Shown: one piece after another, positions 7,989 through 15,773 of the stretch
Numbering within the stretch: the first letter of the stretch is position 1
How the letters are laid out: every line of letters starts with the position of its first letter
NCBI RefSeq assembly: GCF_019511605.1
Contig: NZ_JAEUAV010000027.1
Location: 1 to 64,000, forward strand
DNA from: Paraburkholderia phenoliruptrix
GTDB taxonomy: Bacteria > Pseudomonadota > Gammaproteobacteria > Burkholderiales > Burkholderiaceae
Direction of reading: 5' to 3'
Length of the DNA stretch: 64,000 nt
Position numbers and translations under genes: made by a program
Notes under the pieces: model-generated
Database searches by the model: none
Told to the model about the DNA's origin: nothing
Seen by the model: the letters and a program-made list of their open reading frames with translations, nothing else

Positions 7989-10357
7989 GTGGTTCCTTCC
8001 GCGCGCTGCGCGCGCTCCTGCGCCGAAAGGCCGGCATTCGCCGCAGCCTGAGCGCGTTCGCGCTCCAGGTTGCGTTCGAGTTGCGACTTCGCGGCGGTGT
8101 ACTGGTTTGGCCATGCCACGTCGAAATAGCCGATTTTCGCGGCCTCGTTCAACGTCCACGACGGATTGGCAAGATGCGGACGTGCAATCGCGCAAAGATC
8201 GGCGCGGCCCGCCGCGATAATGCTGTTCACGTGGTCGGCTTCTGAAATCGCGCCCACCGCGATGGTCGCAATGCCCGCTTCATTGCGCACGCGATCTGCG
8301 AACGGCGTCTGAAACATGCGGCCATACACGGGCTTTTCTTCCTTGCTGACCTGACCCGACGATACGTCGATCATGTCGGCGCCCGCGGCCTTGAATGCGC
8401 GCGCGATCTGCACCGCGTCGTCGGGCGTCGTACCGCCTTCCACCCAATCGTTCGCGGAGATTCGCACCGAGATCGGCTTGTCTTCTGGCCACACGGCGCG
8501 AATCGCCTTGAACACCTGCAATGGATAACGCAAGCGGTTTTCGAGCGAGCCGCCGTATTCATCCGTGCGATGGTTGGTGAGCGGCGACAGGAAGCTCGAC
8601 AGAAAATAGCCGTGCGCGCAGTGCAATTCGAGCCAGTCGAAACCCGCTTCGGCGGACATTTGCGTTGCCCGGACGAACTGCGCTTCTATTTCGCGCAGAT
8701 CGTCGTGCGAGGCTTCGCGCGAATACTGGCTGATGCCGCGCAAATACTGCTGCGGCGAAGCGGAAACGAGCGGCCAGTTACCCTGCGCAAGCGGCTGGTC
8801 GATGCCTTCCCAGGCGACGCGCGTCGAGCCCTTCGCGCCGGAATGTCCAAGCTGGATGCCGATTTTGGCGTCGGACTGGCGATGCACGAGATCGACTATG
8901 CGCTTCCACGCGGTGAGGTGCTCGGGCGCATACATGCCGGGACACGCTGGCGTGATGCGAGCTTGCGGCGAAACACAGGTCATTTCGGTCATGACGAGCG
9001 CGGCGCCGCCCATTGCACGCGCGCCGAGATGCATCAGATGGTAGTCGCTGGCAATGCCGTCGACGGCCGAGTATTGCGCCATCGGCGAGACCACCACGCG
9101 GTTTTTCAGCGTGACGCCGCGCAATGTGAACGGGGTGAACATTGGCGGAATGGAATGCTTTTGCGGCGCGCGCTCGACGCCTGAGCGCCGCGCGAGCCAG
9201 TCTTCGAAAGCGGACACGTAACGCGCGTCGCGTTCGCGCAGGTTTTCGTGCGAAATGCGCTGCGAGCGCGTGAGCAGCGAATACGCGAACTGTTCCGGCT
9301 CGAACGACGTGTAGCGGTCCACATGCTCGAACCATTCCGTCGAGTTGCGCGCGGCGTTCTGAATGCGCAAAACGTCGACGCTGCGTACTTCCGTGTAGTG
9401 CTTTAACGCCGCGTGCAGATCGCCGGGATGCGCGCCTATGCTGTTGGCGAGTTCTATCGAATCTTCGAGCGCGAGCTTGGTGCCCGAGCCAATCGAGAAG
9501 TGCGCGGTATGTGCCGCGTCGCCCATCAGCACCACTGGCGTTTGCGTGCCGTCCGCATTATTGCGCCAGTGAACCCATTCCTCGTTGACCACGCGCGGAA
9601 ACCGGATCCACTGCGACGAGCCGCGCAAATGCGCGGCGTTGGATAGCAGCGAGTGGCCGTCCAGATACTTGGCGAACAGCTTTTCGCAGAATGCGATGCT
9701 CTCTTCCTTGCTCATTTCGTCGAGTCCGGCGGCGCGCCATACGCGCTCCGGCGTTTCGACAATGAAGGTGGAGGTCTGGTCGTCGAAACGATACGCATGG
9801 GCCTGGAACCAGCCGAATTCGGTTTTCTCGAACGCGAACGTGAACGCGTCGAACAGTTTTTTCGTGCCGAGCCAGACGAAGCGGCAATCGCGCACATCCA
9901 CATTCGGCTTGTACGTTGCGGCGTAGTGCTGGCGGATCGCGCTGTTTGCTCCGTCGCACGCGACGATCAGGTCCGCTTGATAGTCGGCGTCGTTCGTGAC
10001 CTGCGTTTCGAAGACGAGCTTCACACCCAGTTCTTCGCAACGCGCCTGAAGGATATTCAGCAGACGTTTGCGGCCAATGCCGCAGAAACCGTGACCGGAC
10101 GAGCGCACGGTGCGTCCGCGGAAATGGATTTCAATGTCGTCCCAATGGTTGAACGCGTTCAGTATGGCGTCGGCGGTGGGCGCGTCTGCGGCCCGCAGAT
10201 TGCCGAGCGTCTGGTCCGAGAACACGACACCCCAGCCGAATGTGTCGTAGGGACGGTTGCGTTCGACGACGGTGACCTCGTGCGCCGGGTTGCGGCTTTT
10301 CATCAACAGGCCGAAGTACAAGCCCGCCGGGCCGCCGCCGATACAGACGATACGCAT
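7985..10357 (-). CDS. abmA: 2-aminobenzoyl-CoA monooxygenase/reductase (FAD monooxygenase fused to OYE)
   Basis: 790-residue fusion. The N-terminal half (to about 400) is a class A flavoprotein monooxygenase: GGGPAGLYFG at 7-16, LIVACDGANSAIR, and VVLMGDAAHTAHFSIGSG. The C-terminal half (about 405-780) is an Old Yellow Enzyme-type flavin oxidoreductase: FTPFTLRGVTLKNRVVVSP, LELHCAHGYFLSSFLSP, RTDEYGGSLENRLRYPL. This arrangement is that of 2-aminobenzoyl-CoA monooxygenase/reductase of Azoarcus evansii, which hydroxylates and then reduces the ring, and of the related salicylyl-CoA 5-hydroxylases. The ligase and beta-oxidation genes in the operon favour the former. It is the first gene of the operon, 27 bases below the predicted transcription start. 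Confidence 0.9.
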   Translation of the reverse strand: MRIVCIGGGPAGLYFGLLMKSRNPAHEVTVVERNRPYDTFGWGVVFSDQTLGNLRAADAPTADAILNAFNHWDDIEIHFRGRTVRSSGHGFCGIGRKRLLNILQARCEELGVKLVFETQVTNDADYQADLIVACDGANSAIRQHYAATYKPNVDVRDCRFVWLGTKKLFDAFTFAFEKTEFGWFQAHAYRFDDQTSTFIVETPERVWRAAGLDEMSKEESIAFCEKLFAKYLDGHSLLSNAAHLRGSSQWIRFPRVVNEEWVHWRNNADGTQTPVVLMGDAAHTAHFSIGSGTKLALEDSIELANSIGAHPGDLHAALKHYTEVRSVDVLRIQNAARNSTEWFEHVDRYTSFEPEQFAYSLLTRSQRISHENLRERDARYVSAFEDWLARRSGVERAPQKHSIPPMFTPFTLRGVTLKNRVVVSPMAQYSAVDGIASDYHLMHLGARAMGGAALVMTEMTCVSPQARITPACPGMYAPEHLTAWKRIVDLVHRQSDAKIGIQLGHSGAKGSTRVAWEGIDQPLAQGNWPLVSASPQQYLRGISQYSREASHDDLREIEAQFVRATQMSAEAGFDWLELHCAHGYFLSSFLSPLTNHRTDEYGGSLENRLRYPLQVFKAIRAVWPEDKPISVRISANDWVEGGTTPDDAVQIARAFKAAGADMIDVSSGQVSKEEKPVYGRMFQTPFADRVRNEAGIATIAVGAISEADHVNSIIAAGRADLCAIARPHLANPSWTLNEAAKIGYFDVAWPNQYTAAKSQLERNLERERAQAAANAGLSAQERAQRAEGTT

Positions 10358-10390
10358 GCTGTCCCCACTGTGAACTTTGCTGGTGGGGTT

Positions 10391-10419
10391 AATTTAGGTG
10401 TTGATAGTTTAGATGTCAA
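10391..10419 (-). promoter_or_regulatory. Sigma70-like promoter and overlapping dyad for the 2-aminobenzoyl-CoA operon
   Basis: On the minus strand TTGACA (10414-10419) is followed after 17 bases by TAAATT (10391-10396), close to the consensus in a GC-rich genome. The span 10401-10419 is an imperfect dyad TTGATA-N7-TGTCAA that covers the -35 box and most of the spacer, a good place for a repressor such as the MarR protein of the operon. The assignment to MarR is inference. Confidence 0.65.
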
Positions 10420-10541
10420 GTAAATATGCGGGGAGCCGTGCAGTGGACAGTGACCGTACAAACGGTGCCATCCAATCCATACGGTTAGAATTGGCTTTCG
10501 CTGGTATCTGTTTTCGATTCTTTCTATTACTGGAGGCGAAC

Positions 10542-11669
10542 GTGCCAGGATTACTTCCCGATGTCGACCGCGACGGACTTCTCGAATACTCAGTCGTGTA
10601 CACCGACCGATCGATCAATCACATGTCGCAGCTGTTTCAGGGAGTCGTGCGCGATATTTCCACCTCCCTGAAAAAGGTCTACAACGCGAGGTCGGCCGTC
10701 GTGGTCCCCGGCAGCGGGACTTTCGGCATGGAGGCCGTTGCCCGACAGTTCGCGACGGACAAAAAATGTTTGGTCATCCGCAATGGCTGGTTCAGCTTCC
10801 GCTGGTCGCAGATTTTCGACATGGGCGGCATTCCGTCTGAGTCCATAGTGCTGAAGGCGCGACCGGTCGAGCAGGGGCGGCAGGCTGCCTATGCGCCGCC
10901 GCCCATCGAAGAGGTGGTCGCTGCGATCAGGCAAAGCAAGCCGGATCTGGTCTTCGCACCGCACGTAGAAACCGCGTCCGGAATCATGCTGCCAGACGCC
11001 TATCTGCGCGCGGTGGCCGACGCGGTGCATGACGTCGGCGGCATGTTTGTACTCGATTGCATTGCATCCGGCACGATCTGGGTTGACATGCAGGCCAGTG
11101 GCGTAGATGTCCTGATCAGCGCACCGCAAAAGGGATGGAGCGCCTCGCCATGCTGCGCGCTCGTCATGTTGAGTCCGCTCGCACGTGAAAGAATCGACGC
11201 AACCACCAGTACCAGCTTCGCCTGCGATCTCCGCAAATGGCTGCAGATCATGGAGGCTTACGAGGACGGCGGGTTCGCGTACCACGCCACGATGCCAACG
11301 GACAGTCTCGCCACGTTGCGCGACGTCATGAAGGAAACTGACGCATACGGCTTCGACAAAGTGCAAGCGGAGCAGCTCGAGCTTGGCAAGCGTGTTCGCT
11401 CACTCCTCGCGGCCAAAGGTTTCAGAAGCGTGGCGGCGGAAGGTTTTCACGCGCCAGGCGTCGTGGTGAGCTACACGGATGACGATGGCATACGCTCCGG
11501 CAAGAAATTTGCCGATGCTGGCTTGCAGATTGCGCCCGGCGTCCCTCTTCAGTGCGATGAGCCCGAGGACTTCAAGACATTCCGCGTCGGCTTGTTCGGT
11601 CTCGACAAACTGCATGACGTGGAAGGCACGGTCGCGAGGCTCGCCAAGGCGCTGGACAGCTTTGCATAG
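10542..11669 (+). CDS. Class V aminotransferase (alanine-glyoxylate/2-AEP transaminase-like)
   Basis: 375 residues, fold type I PLP enzyme. Visible signs are VVPGSGTFGMEAVARQF near residue 50 (PLP phosphate region), HVETASGIMLPDAYLRAV, DCIASG for the Asp that pairs with pyridine nitrogen, and ISAPQKGWSASPC, whose Lys should carry PLP. Arg in FKTFRVGLFG near the C-terminus would bind the carboxylate. I use a GTG start with TGGAGG 8 bases upstream; the frame stays open for 43 codons earlier but those residues are not family-like. It is divergent from the anthranilate operon and convergent with the isochorismatase-like gene. The amino donor is unknown; a link with the neighbouring pathway is not shown. 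Confidence 0.85.
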   Translation: MPGLLPDVDRDGLLEYSVVYTDRSINHMSQLFQGVVRDISTSLKKVYNARSAVVVPGSGTFGMEAVARQFATDKKCLVIRNGWFSFRWSQIFDMGGIPSESIVLKARPVEQGRQAAYAPPPIEEVVAAIRQSKPDLVFAPHVETASGIMLPDAYLRAVADAVHDVGGMFVLDCIASGTIWVDMQASGVDVLISAPQKGWSASPCCALVMLSPLARERIDATTSTSFACDLRKWLQIMEAYEDGGFAYHATMPTDSLATLRDVMKETDAYGFDKVQAEQLELGKRVRSLLAAKGFRSVAAEGFHAPGVVVSYTDDDGIRSGKKFADAGLQIAPGVPLQCDEPEDFKTFRVGLFGLDKLHDVEGTVARLAKALDSFA

Positions 11670-11695
11670 AGCGCTTTGGCCAAACCTATGTGCTT

Positions 11696-12343
11696 CTATG
11701 CGAGCAGCAGCAACGCATCCCCGAGCGACAGCACGGTGGTACGTGTGTCAAATGCGGTGGCGAACAAATGTTCGTGTACGACAAGGTCGGGGTCGTAGCA
11801 GCAATCCTTGACCGTGTACAGACGGAAGTCGGCATCGCTCGCATAGGCGACTGACGACAGCACAACACCGGTTGACGCAATGCCAACCATAATCAGCGAA
11901 TCGACGCCTTGCGAGGAGAGTCTTGTCTGCAGATCGGTGCCAAAGAACACACTGGCGCGATGTGCGATGATCAGCGGTTCATCAGGCCGCTGACCCAACT
12001 CCGGCGCGGTCCGGTCGTCAATGAAGCGACCGAGCTGTTTGATCCCCTGCCCATTCTTGTTCCGTGGGCTGACTTCTGGATAGCCCGGACCGAACCGGAG
12101 GTTGGCGAAACAGACGCGGACGCCTTTGGCGCGGGCCGCGTCGCACAACTTTCGTGTATTCGCGAGCAAGGCGGGCGCGACCGATGGAAAGAGCCCGAGA
12201 ATGTCCGTCCGATAGTGCATGACGACGAGCGCGGTTTGCGCCGGCACGATTGGCGGGATTTGCGGGCTCATGCGCTGCTCGGACGCACTTCTGATGCCAT
12301 CGTCTTCGCCTTCGCCAACACTGGGCCTCACGCTGTTCGCCAT
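11696..12343 (-). CDS. Isochorismatase-fold protein lacking usual catalytic residues
   Basis: 215 residues with an N-terminal disordered stretch of about 30 and then the cysteine-hydrolase fold (TALVVMHYRTDILG, LCDAARAKGVRVCFANLRF, ASVFFGTDLQTRLSSQGVDSL). In active isochorismatase-like amidohydrolases the triad is Asp in the first strand, Lys before the FxGTDL motif and Cys in the G-x-x-T-x-x-C motif. Here the first strand reads VVMHY, the Lys position is occupied by Ala (IIAHRASVFFGTDL), and the Cys motif reads GIASTGVVLSSV with no Cys. A good ribosome site (GGAGG) precedes the ATG. Either it has a different chemistry or it binds rather than hydrolyses; no pathway is assigned. Confidence 0.85.
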   Translation of the reverse strand: MANSVRPSVGEGEDDGIRSASEQRMSPQIPPIVPAQTALVVMHYRTDILGLFPSVAPALLANTRKLCDAARAKGVRVCFANLRFGPGYPEVSPRNKNGQGIKQLGRFIDDRTAPELGQRPDEPLIIAHRASVFFGTDLQTRLSSQGVDSLIMVGIASTGVVLSSVAYASDADFRLYTVKDCCYDPDLVVHEHLFATAFDTRTTVLSLGDALLLLA

Positions 12344-12666
12344 TGCGCCTCCGGAATTGTTTTTCGTTGAACGCAGCCAAGCATCGTCTCGCCAGAAGAC
12401 GCTTTACTGCCACGGAAATTGTACTTTAGGGCGACAGACGAGCGGCACGCGCCGCGATCGCTCAGGCCAACGGCATGTGCCTGCGTGCGCCTCTCACATA
12501 GGGGCAGTAGTCTTGCAGCGAAAGAGCGGCCCACCTGACGGCGGCTTTCCAGACGAAAACCGCCCACTACAAAGCCGGCGATCAACGCGGCCGAGATTGC
12601 GCCCCCTGATGCGCCCCCTGATGCGCCCCCTGATGCGCCAGTCGGCGCCCCAGCTTTGTGCCCCGA
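12344..12666. repeat. Gene-free gap with a perfect 12-bp x3 tandem repeat
   Basis: This 323-base stretch between the isochorismatase-like gene and narL holds three perfect copies of a 12-bp unit, CCCCCTGATGCG, at 12602-12637, about 30 bases beyond the narL stop. I see no clear gene, promoter or terminator in it; the short frames present have no recognisable features. The repeat lies in the 3' region of narL. Confidence 0.7.
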
Positions 12667-13338
12667 TCACGCAGCATGCGCAACCGCATACGCCGCCGCC
12701 TGCACACGCGAACTCAGCTTCAGCTTGCGCAGAATGTGCTGCACATGAATCTTTACCGTCGCTTCTGCGATATTCAGCGCGCGTGCTATTTCCTTGTTGG
12801 TTCTGCCCTGCGCGATATGCTCGAGAATCTCGGCTTCCCTTACCGACAGATCACGAATCGGATTCTGCTCGGGACGGCCTTCGTCCAACTTGACGCCGTT
12901 TTGCAACGCATTGAAGGCGCTCACCAGTTTGCCGGTCATTTCGGGGCTGATTGCGGATTCGCCTGCCATCGTTCGCACAATGGCGGTGGTCATTGCGTCG
13001 CTGTCCACGGTCTTCAGCAGATAGCCGCGTGCGCCGCCGCGCAGCGCCGCAGCAAGATCGTTTGCGTCTTCGCTGACCGTGAGCATCAACACGCGTGCCT
13101 CTGGCGCGGCTTCCTTGAGGCCGGCTAGCGCGTCGACACCCTTCACGCCCGGCAAGTGGTTGTCGAGCAAAATAATGTCCGGCTGCGTTTCGGCAGCGCG
13201 CCGATAAGCTTCGCCGGCGTCGCCGGCTTCGGCCACCACGATGAATCGCGGGTCGGCGGTGAGCAGCGCGATCACGCCACGCCGCAATAGCGTATGGTCG
13301 TCAACGACCAGCACGCGAATCTGTTTCTGTTCGGTCAT
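12667..13338 (-). CDS. narL: Nitrate/nitrite response regulator NarL
   Basis: 223 residues. Receiver domain at 8-122 with the acidic pocket VVDDH, phosphoacceptor Asp59 (ILLDNHLPG), Thr87 and Lys109 (YLLKT); then a LuxR-type helix-turn-helix at about 165-220 (LSVREAEILEHIAQGRTNKE, IAEATVKIHVQHILRKL). It overlaps the sensor kinase by 4 bp (ATGA), the classic two-component arrangement. NarL phosphorylated by NarX activates nitrate reductase operons and represses alternative respiration; placement beside narGHJI and narK supports this name over a generic LuxR regulator. Confidence 0.92.
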   Translation of the reverse strand: MTEQKQIRVLVVDDHTLLRRGVIALLTADPRFIVVAEAGDAGEAYRRAAETQPDIILLDNHLPGVKGVDALAGLKEAAPEARVLMLTVSEDANDLAAALRGGARGYLLKTVDSDAMTTAIVRTMAGESAISPEMTGKLVSAFNALQNGVKLDEGRPEQNPIRDLSVREAEILEHIAQGRTNKEIARALNIAEATVKIHVQHILRKLKLSSRVQAAAYAVAHAA

Positions 13339-15209
13339 GCCGCCAGTCTCCTCGGTTCAGGTAGCGTCAGCACGATGCAGGTGCCGGAGCCGGGCACGGA
13401 AGCAATCTCCACGTCCGCGTCGATACGCTCGGCTCTCTCATGCATGATGCGCAAACCCACATGCGTTTCGTCGTGCGCGGCGCCTTCTACCGCAAAGCCG
13501 CAGCCGTCGTCACGCACTTCCACGCGCCACTGTGGGGTCTGCTGCACGTCCACCCACACTTCGCGCGCTTGCGCATGCTTGCGGACGTTCGAAAGCGCTT
13601 CCTGCACGACGTGCAGAACCTGCACCTGCACGTCGGCGGGCAAGGGTACGCCATGACCTTCTATGGACAGATGCGTGGTGAGACCCGTCTGGTGCTCGAA
13701 CTTCTGCAAGGTGGTTTGCAGCGCGGCGGCAATGTCTTCGGCGTTAGTGCGGGTACGGAAGTGCATCAGCAATTCGCGAACGTCGGACAGGCTTTCGTGA
13801 ATGCCGGCCTCCAGTTCGCCGACCGTCTGTTGCGTGCGCGCGGCGTCCGCGTTTTTCAACGCGCTGCGCAACAGACCAGTCTGAATCTTCATGAACGCAA
13901 GGCTCTGCGCAATCGAGTCGTGAATTTCGCGGGCAATCAGGCTGCGCTCGGCAGCAACCGCGGCCTCACGTTCCAGGGCTCCGGCGCGCAGCCCTTCGAT
14001 TGCAACGGCCAGATGGCTCGCCATTGTCTCCAGCAGCGTGCGGTCTTCGCCGGTGAGCACAGTGGGCGCGCGGTAGAACAGGTCCATTTCGCCGATCATG
14101 CGGTCCTGAAGCTGCACAGGCACGCTCACAATTTCCGTAAAGCCCGCCTGTCCGCAATCGCGCGGCATGCCTTCGCCTTCTACCCGAATCGGTATGACAC
14201 GCGTGTCCGCCCGAGCGAGCGGCTGGCCGCAATGACAGTCGCCAGTCGGAATGCACTGTTCCCGGTCGGCCACGTTGCGGGGCAAACCATCGGACGCCAG
14301 CAGCAGGTAGCGCAGATTCGCTTCGTCGGACCAGCGGATTGCCGACGCATCGGCTTTCGCGACGCGTCTCACCTGCTTCGCGAAACCGTCGGCCAGTTCT
14401 TCGAGCGTCGACGCGTGAGCGGCAAAGGCGCTCGCTTCGTAGAGCGTGGTCAGGCGCGCATGCTGGGCCGCGAGCCGCAAGGTCTTTTCCTCGACCTTGA
14501 CTTCGAGGTTCTGGTAGAGCTCCTGCAATGTCTCCGCCATGCGGTTGAAGCCCTCCGAGAGCGCGCCGAACTCGTCGCTCGACTCCACCGCGATGCGTGC
14601 CGACAGGTCGCCTTCGCGCACGCGAGCGAGCCCCGAGCGCAGCCGCTCGAGCGGATTGAATACGAACAGATACGCCGAATACAGGAGCGTGACCGCGCTC
14701 GCGATGGTCAGGCCGACCATCAGCACCTGCAGCAGGTTGAGGATGGTTGTCAGATTGGACAGACGCACTTCGATGGCCGAAACCAGTATGTCGATGTGTT
14801 CGACGAAGCGCTGAGCCTGTTGCGCGGCGAGCGTGGGGGCCGGCGCGGGACTCGCGGTCCAGGCCGCGCGGATGGTTTGCCACTCGCGCTGCACGTCCGC
14901 AAAGGCCGCGCTCGAGCGCGCATCGCGCGGCACCAGCAGGGGCCGTGCGGGATCGCCGTCGCGCAACAGGGCAACGCTCTGATCGAACTGGCTGAGCTGG
15001 GCTTTCGCTGTAAGCGCGTCGCTACGCGTAAGCGTTTGAGCGAGCCGCCAGGTTTGCATGCGCATGCGGCCGGCTTCGTTGACGGCCGCGGCGCCGCCCT
15101 CCAACTGCCAGCTTGCCCACAACGTATAGCCGATCGAAGCAAACGCCGCCAACAGCAGCGTGCCGCCGATAATGCCTAGCTTCGCGGCCAGTGTGTGGAA
15201 TCTGCGCAT
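13335..15209 (-). CDS. narX: Nitrate/nitrite sensor histidine kinase NarX
   Basis: 624 residues: transmembrane helix about 12-34, periplasmic sensor, second helix about 157-188, HAMP, a GAF-like central domain, then HisKA_3 and HATPase_c. The periplasmic part starts with NEAGRMRMQTWRLAQ at 44-58, matching the P-box that binds nitrate in NarX. The central domain carries a Cys-rich stretch (EQCIPTGDCHCGQ), common in NarX proteins. The phosphoacceptor motif is IAREIHDSIAQSLAFMK and the ATP-binding part has LSNVRKHAQAREVW and DDGCGF. It phosphorylates NarL. The gene is led by an FNR/Anr-like box 93 bases upstream and follows the SirB-like gene. Confidence 0.93.
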   Translation of the reverse strand: MRRFHTLAAKLGIIGGTLLLAAFASIGYTLWASWQLEGGAAAVNEAGRMRMQTWRLAQTLTRSDALTAKAQLSQFDQSVALLRDGDPARPLLVPRDARSSAAFADVQREWQTIRAAWTASPAPAPTLAAQQAQRFVEHIDILVSAIEVRLSNLTTILNLLQVLMVGLTIASAVTLLYSAYLFVFNPLERLRSGLARVREGDLSARIAVESSDEFGALSEGFNRMAETLQELYQNLEVKVEEKTLRLAAQHARLTTLYEASAFAAHASTLEELADGFAKQVRRVAKADASAIRWSDEANLRYLLLASDGLPRNVADREQCIPTGDCHCGQPLARADTRVIPIRVEGEGMPRDCGQAGFTEIVSVPVQLQDRMIGEMDLFYRAPTVLTGEDRTLLETMASHLAVAIEGLRAGALEREAAVAAERSLIAREIHDSIAQSLAFMKIQTGLLRSALKNADAARTQQTVGELEAGIHESLSDVRELLMHFRTRTNAEDIAAALQTTLQKFEHQTGLTTHLSIEGHGVPLPADVQVQVLHVVQEALSNVRKHAQAREVWVDVQQTPQWRVEVRDDGCGFAVEGAAHDETHVGLRIMHERAERIDADVEIASVPGSGTCIVLTLPEPRRLAA

Positions 15210-15301
15210 GGGGGTCTCTGCATCGATCTGGGCAGCGCGCGCGAGGTCGCGTGCGCGAAAACGTCAGTCGATATATTTACCGGCCGCGGGTCCGGCACCC
15301 A

Positions 15302-15315
15302 CTGATCCAGATCAA
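15302..15315 (-). promoter_or_regulatory. FNR/Anr-like box upstream of narX
   Basis: The sequence CTGATCCAGATCAA reads TTGAT-N4-ATCAG on the minus strand and matches the FNR/Anr/Dnr consensus TTGAT-N4-ATCAA at 9 of 10 defined positions. It lies in the 126-bp gap between the SirB-like gene and narX, 93 bases before the narX start, and would give oxygen-limited expression of narXL. Confidence 0.6.
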
Positions 15316-15335
15316 TGCGGGGCGTATTGCGCTGC

Positions 15336-15740
15336 CTAAACGAAGCGTGCCAGCGCACCCAAAGGGTTGTGCGTGACAGCAATCGACGCGATGAAAAGAT
15401 ACAGACCGATAGCGCATCCATAAGCGGCGGCGCGCAGAGCGAGGCTCGGCGAACGCCTCATGGCGAGCGCGCCGGCCGCAATGTACAGCACAAGCAGCAA
15501 AAGCTTGACGCCAAGCCATGCGTCGCGTGCCGGGTTCAGGCGCAGCACGAGCCACAGGGTGAGGCCGGCGGCGAGCAGCAGCGTGTCGAGCGACGCACTG
15601 ACTATGCGCCAGTGCTTATGCATCGGCCAGGCGCGCCCCGTCAGCACACTCGCGCCGCGCACGGCAAACAGCGCGCCGCTCACGCTGACGAGCGATACGT
15701 GAGTGACTTTGAGCGCCGGATAGAGATCGATCAACGACAT
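15336..15740 (-). CDS. SirB-like integral membrane protein
   Basis: 134 residues, four predicted transmembrane helices (about 8-28, 45-66, 76-92, 102-122). The N-terminal YPALKVTHVSLVSVSGALFA and MHKHWRIVSASLDTLLLAAG are typical of the SirB2/invasion-expression family. Conserved His residues (His14, His41, His43) stand near the membrane ends. Its molecular function is not known. It lies in the nar locus between the parvulin gene and narX in the same direction, 33 bases after the parvulin stop, so it may share the narGHJI transcript; a role in nitrate respiration is inference from location. Confidence 0.8.
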   Translation of the reverse strand: MSLIDLYPALKVTHVSLVSVSGALFAVRGASVLTGRAWPMHKHWRIVSASLDTLLLAAGLTLWLVLRLNPARDAWLGVKLLLLVLYIAAGALAMRRSPSLALRAAAYGCAIGLYLFIASIAVTHNPLGALARFV

Positions 15741-15773
15741 GCCGCTCCTAGAGCCATATCAAGAGCTGCAAGA

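Noticed and set aside
12328..12585. Short minus-strand frame upstream of the isochorismatase-like gene
   Set aside because: No ribosome site, no domain, and it overlaps the start region of a supported gene.
13440..15179. Long plus-strand frame opposite narX
   Set aside because: Composition and position are those of an antisense shadow; narX has complete domains on the other strand.
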